Part shown: one piece after another, positions 6,879 through 7,924 of the stretch
Position numbering within the stretch: the first letter of the stretch is position 1
Layout of the letters: the number at the start of each line of letters is the position of its first letter
From: Planctomycetota bacterium
Lineage (GTDB): Bacteria; Planctomycetota; Phycisphaerae; WQYP01
Direction: 5' to 3'
DNA: 7,924 bases
Assembly: GCA_021838985.1 (NCBI GenBank)
Contig: JAKCCC010000072.1
Location: 1-7,924 of the forward strand
Translations under genes and position numbers: made by a program
The notes under the pieces: generated by a model
What the model was told of the DNA's origin: nothing
The model's input: only the letters and a program-made list of their open reading frames with translations
Database searches by the model: none

Positions 6879-7048
6879 GAGTATCCCCGGCGTTGCCGTT
6901 CACCGGGTCGCCGCTAGGAGACTGTAAGGCGACTCGACAAAACCTGCCCGCCTGCCGGCGGGGCCTGGTCGCCCACTGGTCGCCGAGGAGGGCGACTCGA
7001 CAAAGCCTGCCCACCCACTGGCGGGGCGAGCTGATGCCCGGTGCTCGC
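6879..7048. repeat. composite hairpin repeat, copy 1
   Basis: About 170 bp that reappear in diverged form at 7654-7830. Shared blocks come in the same order: a left block (6879-6890 like 7654-7665), a 19-bp block ending CACCGGGTCGCCG (6895-6913 like 7671-7689, 18 of 19 identical), a 35-bp block (6971-7005) identical to 7744-7778, and a right block (7021-7048 like 7803-7830, 23 of 28). Between blocks the copies differ by indels. It carries GTCGCC/GGCGAC hairpins at 6907-6933 and 6979-6996. The open frames crossing it are best explained as repeat sequence, because the same peptide-like strings recur in copy 2 without a gene context. Confidence 0.75.
6971..7005 (+). repeat. 35-bp core repeat, first occurrence
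   Basis: Identical over 35 bp to 7744-7778. The core is GTCGCC-GAGGAG-GGCGAC, a 6-bp stem with a 6-nt loop at 6979-6996, followed by TCGACAAAG. A diverged third occurrence is at 7271-7295. Perfect conservation of this block, while its surroundings drift, suggests either recent copying or selection on the hairpin. Confidence 0.85.
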
Positions 7049-7270
7049 GATGGGTCGCGGTGTCGCCTTTCCCGAAAAACAGGCCCGTGCGAGGATACCC
7101 GCCACCCCTTCGCGGTGGAATGGTGCGATAATTCTTCGGGGAGCAGAACCCCCGCTGGCGCTCAACCGCCAGTTCCCGAACACGGCGTCCCGCAGTCCCG
7201 ATAGCCATCCAACATTGTCCGGAATTTTGCGGGGCGGAGCCGTGGCGGGGGGGGGGCGTCATCGCGGCGT
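7049..7270. other. gene-poor spacer with G10 run and hairpins
   Basis: No gene is supported. Several short overlapping open frames exist on both strands but lack ribosome sites and known motifs. Visible structure is a CCACC/GGTGG stem (about 7103-7119), the hairpin at 7155-7172, and a run of ten G at 7247-7256. The overall look is of further intergenic repeat-like sequence, but no second copy of this stretch is in the window. Confidence 0.45.
7155..7172. other. 6-bp hairpin in spacer
   Basis: CTGGCG (7155-7160) and CGCCAG (7167-7172) form a perfect 6-bp stem around the loop CTCAAC. There is no T tract on either side, so it is not a standard terminator. Function unknown. Confidence 0.35.
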
Positions 7271-7295
7271 GTCGCCGAAGAGGGCGACTTGACCA
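7271..7295 (+). repeat. core hairpin repeat, third partial copy
   Basis: This stretch matches the start of the 35-bp core (GTCGCC-GAGGAG-GGCGAC and following bases) at 22 of 25 positions. The stem-forming hexamers GTCGCC (7271-7276) and GGCGAC (7283-7288) are intact and the changes fall in the loop and tail (GAAGAG loop). The rest of the composite repeat is absent on both sides, so the core can occur alone. Confidence 0.65.
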
Positions 7296-7311
7296 GGCGT
7301 GTGGGCGCGGC

Positions 7312-7470
7312 CCAAGGTAAGTTCAGCCGGACCTGGGCCAGGTGCTTGCGCCGCGGCTGATCCGATCGTTCGTGCCCCGCCTTCTCGGCCGTGGCCTGCG
7401 CCGCCGGAATGTTCTCCCGCCAGGTCCGCACCAGCGGGGCCAGCCATGCCGCTTCATCCAGGAAACTAAT
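7312..7470 (-). pseudogene. coding-like remnant, unidentified
   Basis: One minus-strand frame reads ISFLDEAAWLAPLVRTWREN and continues IPAAQATAEKAGHERSDQ, PRRKHLAQVRLNLPW. This balanced, helix-like composition is unlike the Arg/Pro/Gly-rich translations of the surrounding repeats. It has no start codon with a ribosome site. Its upstream side stops at a TAA (7471-7473) at the border of the MITE-like element, and its downstream side runs into the third core repeat. It may be the fragment of a gene cut by repeat insertions. I do not recognise the family, and chance coding character is possible. Confidence 0.3.
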
Positions 7471-7471
7471 T

Positions 7472-7625
7472 TAGGACTGTGGAATCAATGCCGTGGTTGA
7501 CGGTGGTTGTGGTGCGGACCTCCAGGTCTGCCTATCCGTTGCCCAATGGCTCGGGTGGGTCCCGACCTGATCGGGAGAGACCTGCACCACAGGGCCAACC
7601 CCCAATGATTCATTCTGCATTCCTA
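7472..7625. mobile_element. MITE-like element with terminal inverted repeats and TA ends
   Basis: The left end TAGGACTG...GAATCAATG (7472-7490) matches the complement of the right end, TAGGAATG...GAATCATTG (7603-7625), at 15 of 17 aligned bases, with a few extra bases in the right arm. Further in, GTGGTGC (7509-7515) pairs with GCACCAC (7584-7590) and AGGTCT (7524-7529) with AGACCT (7578-7583). The whole 154 bp is thus an imperfect long inverted repeat with no coding capacity. Both ends carry TA, as for IS630/Tc1-mariner-type elements that duplicate a TA target. It could be a non-autonomous derivative; no transposase is in the window. The central part can also fold into several small hairpins. 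Confidence 0.5.
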
Positions 7626-7653
7626 CTGAGTGCTCTGTGACCCCTTATCTTTC

Positions 7654-7830
7654 GGGTACCCCGGCCGGAAGCCATTCACCGGGTCGCCGTGGGCGACTCG
7701 CCACAGCTCGCCAGTCTGCGAGTCACCCCCTGGCGACCTGCCCGCCCACTGGTCGCCGAGGAGGGCGACTCGACAAAGTCCTGGTCGCCATGGGCGACGC
7801 GAGCGGGGTGAGCTGAAGTCCGGTGCTTGT
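7654..7830. repeat. composite hairpin repeat, copy 2
   Basis: The second copy of the composite repeat, about 177 bp, in the same orientation as copy 1. It has three short hairpins: GTCGCC-GTG-GGCGAC (7683-7697), GTCGCC-GAGGAG-GGCGAC (7752-7769) and GTCGCC-ATG-GGCGAC (7784-7798). A GACTCG/CGAGTC pair also spans about 7695-7723. Compared with copy 1 it has an extra or altered hairpin on each side of the core. It lies inside the inverted repeats at 7629-7638 and 7883-7892. Confidence 0.75.
7744..7778 (+). repeat. 35-bp core repeat, second occurrence
   Basis: Identical to 6971-7005 over 35 bp, including the GTCGCC-GAGGAG-GGCGAC stem-loop at 7752-7769 and the TCGACAAAG tail. The identity ends sharply: copy 1 continues with CCTGCCC, this copy with TCCTGGT. 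Confidence 0.85.
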
Positions 7831-7924
7831 TGGCTCGGTGGCGGATCTGGGGCTCTTTCTCCCACCAGAAATTTATCGCTTGACAGAGCACTAGCGGGTA
7901 CAGGTTTCTCCATACCCATAGTAG

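Larger units (their letters stand above)
7629..7892. mobile_element. possible second inverted-repeat-bounded element
   Basis: AGTGCTCTGT (7629-7638) is the exact complement of ACAGAGCACT (7883-7892). Inward from these, the arms stay weakly alike for about another 20 bp (for example TTTCGGGT on the left against TTTCTGGT on the right arm's complement). The 264-bp unit encloses composite repeat copy 2 and contains no gene. It starts only three bases after the MITE-like element ends. A clear target duplication was not found, so this is a candidate element, not a proven one. Confidence 0.4.

Noticed and set aside
6820..7262. several open frames of 64-120 codons on both strands
   Set aside because: They cross the hairpin repeats, have Arg/Gly/Pro-rich translations, lack ribosome sites, and their peptide strings recur in the repeat copies, as expected of translated repeats.
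7509..7590. tRNA gene suggested by a 7-bp acceptor-like stem and three arms
   Set aside because: There is no T-loop consensus, the arm lengths and positions are wrong, no plausible anticodon arm is present and there is no CCA after the stem. The symmetry fits the palindromic element instead.
6879..7830. CRISPR array
   Set aside because: The repeats are few, irregularly spaced (tens to hundreds of bp), internally variable and without unique spacers of constant length; no cas gene is present.
7623..7919. 98-codon minus-strand open frame near the right end
   Set aside because: It runs through composite repeat copy 2 and both inverted arms, with a translation that mirrors the repeat. No ribosome site or family motif.

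Overview
The window is about 7.9 kb of GC-rich bacterial DNA with six recognisable protein genes in the first 6.6 kb, followed by about 1.3 kb of gene-poor DNA packed with inverted and dispersed repeats. Shine-Dalgarno sites and sigma70-like promoters are visible. The peptidyl-prolyl isomerase has an export signal, which fits a Gram-negative-type cell envelope. The MiaB and AlaC sequences, the Jen1-like transporter and the repeat-rich spacer remind me of planctomycetes (perhaps the Phycisphaerae side). That is an impression from memory, not a demonstrated affiliation.

Left part (1-2562): a GNAT-family acetyltransferase on the minus strand runs off the left edge. Upstream of it, also on the minus strand, is a classical thioredoxin with a good promoter that carries two small perfect palindromes. 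Divergent from thioredoxin, on the plus strand, is a 12-helix MFS transporter of the sialate:H+ symporter (SHS) type. It carries the full Jen1-type monocarboxylate signature, so lactate/pyruvate-like acids are the likely substrates.

Middle part (2537-6752): three minus-strand genes in a row form a probable operon behind a strong promoter at 6724-6752: an exported SurA/PrsA-like peptidyl-prolyl isomerase, an AlaC-type alanine aminotransferase, and the tRNA methylthiotransferase MiaB. Each gap is 43 bp. MiaB overlaps the convergent transporter gene by 26 bp at their 3' ends and carries an unusual in-frame insertion of about 70 residues in its C-terminal TRAM domain. The genes do not form an obvious single pathway. 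Protein folding, amino acid metabolism and tRNA modification are simply co-transcribed housekeeping functions.

Right part (6753-7924): I see no convincing intact gene. It holds two diverged copies of a composite repeat of about 170 bp built around GTCGCC/GGCGAC hairpins (with a 35-bp block identical in both), a third partial copy, a 154-bp MITE-like element with terminal inverted repeats flanked by TA, a second possible inverted-repeat-bounded element enclosing one composite repeat, a short coding-like remnant that ends against the MITE-like element, and a run of ten G. This is the least ordinary part of the window. I see no defence, secretion or biosynthetic system. The novelty is in the mobile or structured repeats and in the MiaB insertion.
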